Source of the DNA: Rhodospirillales bacterium
Lineage (GTDB): Bacteria > Pseudomonadota > Alphaproteobacteria > UBA828
Assembly (NCBI GenBank): GCA_026712885.1
Contig: JAPOPO010000103.1
Coordinates: 1-13,123 of the forward strand
DNA length: 13,123 nt
Direction of reading: 5' to 3'
The notes under the pieces were generated by a model, which had not been told where the DNA came from, searched no databases, and was given only the letters and a program-made list of their open reading frames with translations. This document shows positions 12,996 to 13,123 of this stretch, in pieces. The stretch's first letter is position 1; every line of letters begins with the position of its first letter. The position numbers and the translations under genes are program-made.

Positions 12996-13123
12996 TTAAC
13001 CCGCAATTCTCACCAGGGTCACGGTCTGCGTCGCGCCCAGGCGTTCGATCCGCCAGGAGCGGGCCGAAAAGCGTATCAGGGAATACGGTTGAGGCCCGCG
13101 ACGCCGCGGGCGGGCGCCTGGGC
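12996..13123 (-). CDS. C-terminal end of an unidentified protein (partial)
   Basis: Reading leftward from the right edge, one frame is open for 41 codons and stops at TAA (12998-12996). The last residues, YSLIRFSARSWRIERLGATQ then TVTLVRIAG, look like natural protein rather than a random GC-rich frame, with balanced composition and alternating hydrophobic strands. The start lies outside the window. I recognise no family. It would be on the same strand as the DUF1028 gene and 72 bp upstream of it, so the two could share a transcript. Confidence 0.45.
   Translation of the reverse strand, partial: PGARPRRRGPQPYSLIRFSARSWRIERLGATQTVTLVRIAG

Overview
The window is GC-rich (roughly two thirds G+C by eye) and densely coded on both strands, with short or overlapping gene junctions. 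It looks like a chromosomal stretch of a free-living proteobacterium. An alphaproteobacterium is my best guess from the mix of families (BHMT-like methyltransferases, an F420/FMN-type LLM oxidoreductase, SDR, P450, DUF1028), but no marker gene proves this. I see no RNA gene, insertion sequence, phage gene or CRISPR array.

Left block (1-3823): a partial XRE-type regulator reads leftward off the edge. It is divergent from a rightward unit made of a histidine-box membrane di-iron enzyme (fatty-acid-desaturase family) and two tandem betaine-homocysteine methyltransferase (BHMT)-like genes that are about three quarters identical. The 162 bp divergent intergenic region is AT-richer and holds a 14 bp near-perfect direct repeat spaced exactly 50 bp apart, plus a dyad. 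It is the obvious control point.

Middle block (3830-8121, leftward): a probable sigma70-like promoter is followed by six tightly packed genes. They encode a small two-helix membrane protein, a small one-helix protein, a six-helix ferric-reductase-like b-haem domain fused to a Rieske domain, a membrane-anchored protein with an unusual Cys/His motif, another two-helix protein, and a soluble Rieske plus glutamate-synthase-type FMN/3Fe-4S enzyme. The block has every appearance of a dedicated electron-transfer chain linking a membrane b-haem/Rieske module to a glutamate-synthase-like flavoenzyme that has no amidotransferase or NADPH subunit nearby. It ends six bases from the second BHMT gene, tail to tail. 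This is the most novel-looking system in the window. Its substrate cannot be read from the sequence; a link to methylated-amine or one-carbon metabolism is inference from the BHMT neighbours.

Right block (8199-13123): a STAS-domain protein that lacks the phosphorylatable serine (leftward), a cytochrome P450 with an unusual C-terminal tail (rightward), an LLM-class oxidoreductase overlapping the P450 tail to tail, a divergent SDR dehydrogenase, a DUF1028 protein (leftward), and the C-terminal end of an unidentified leftward gene at the right edge. P450, LLM and SDR together suggest oxidative breakdown or modification of a small hydrophobic compound, but they do not form one operon.
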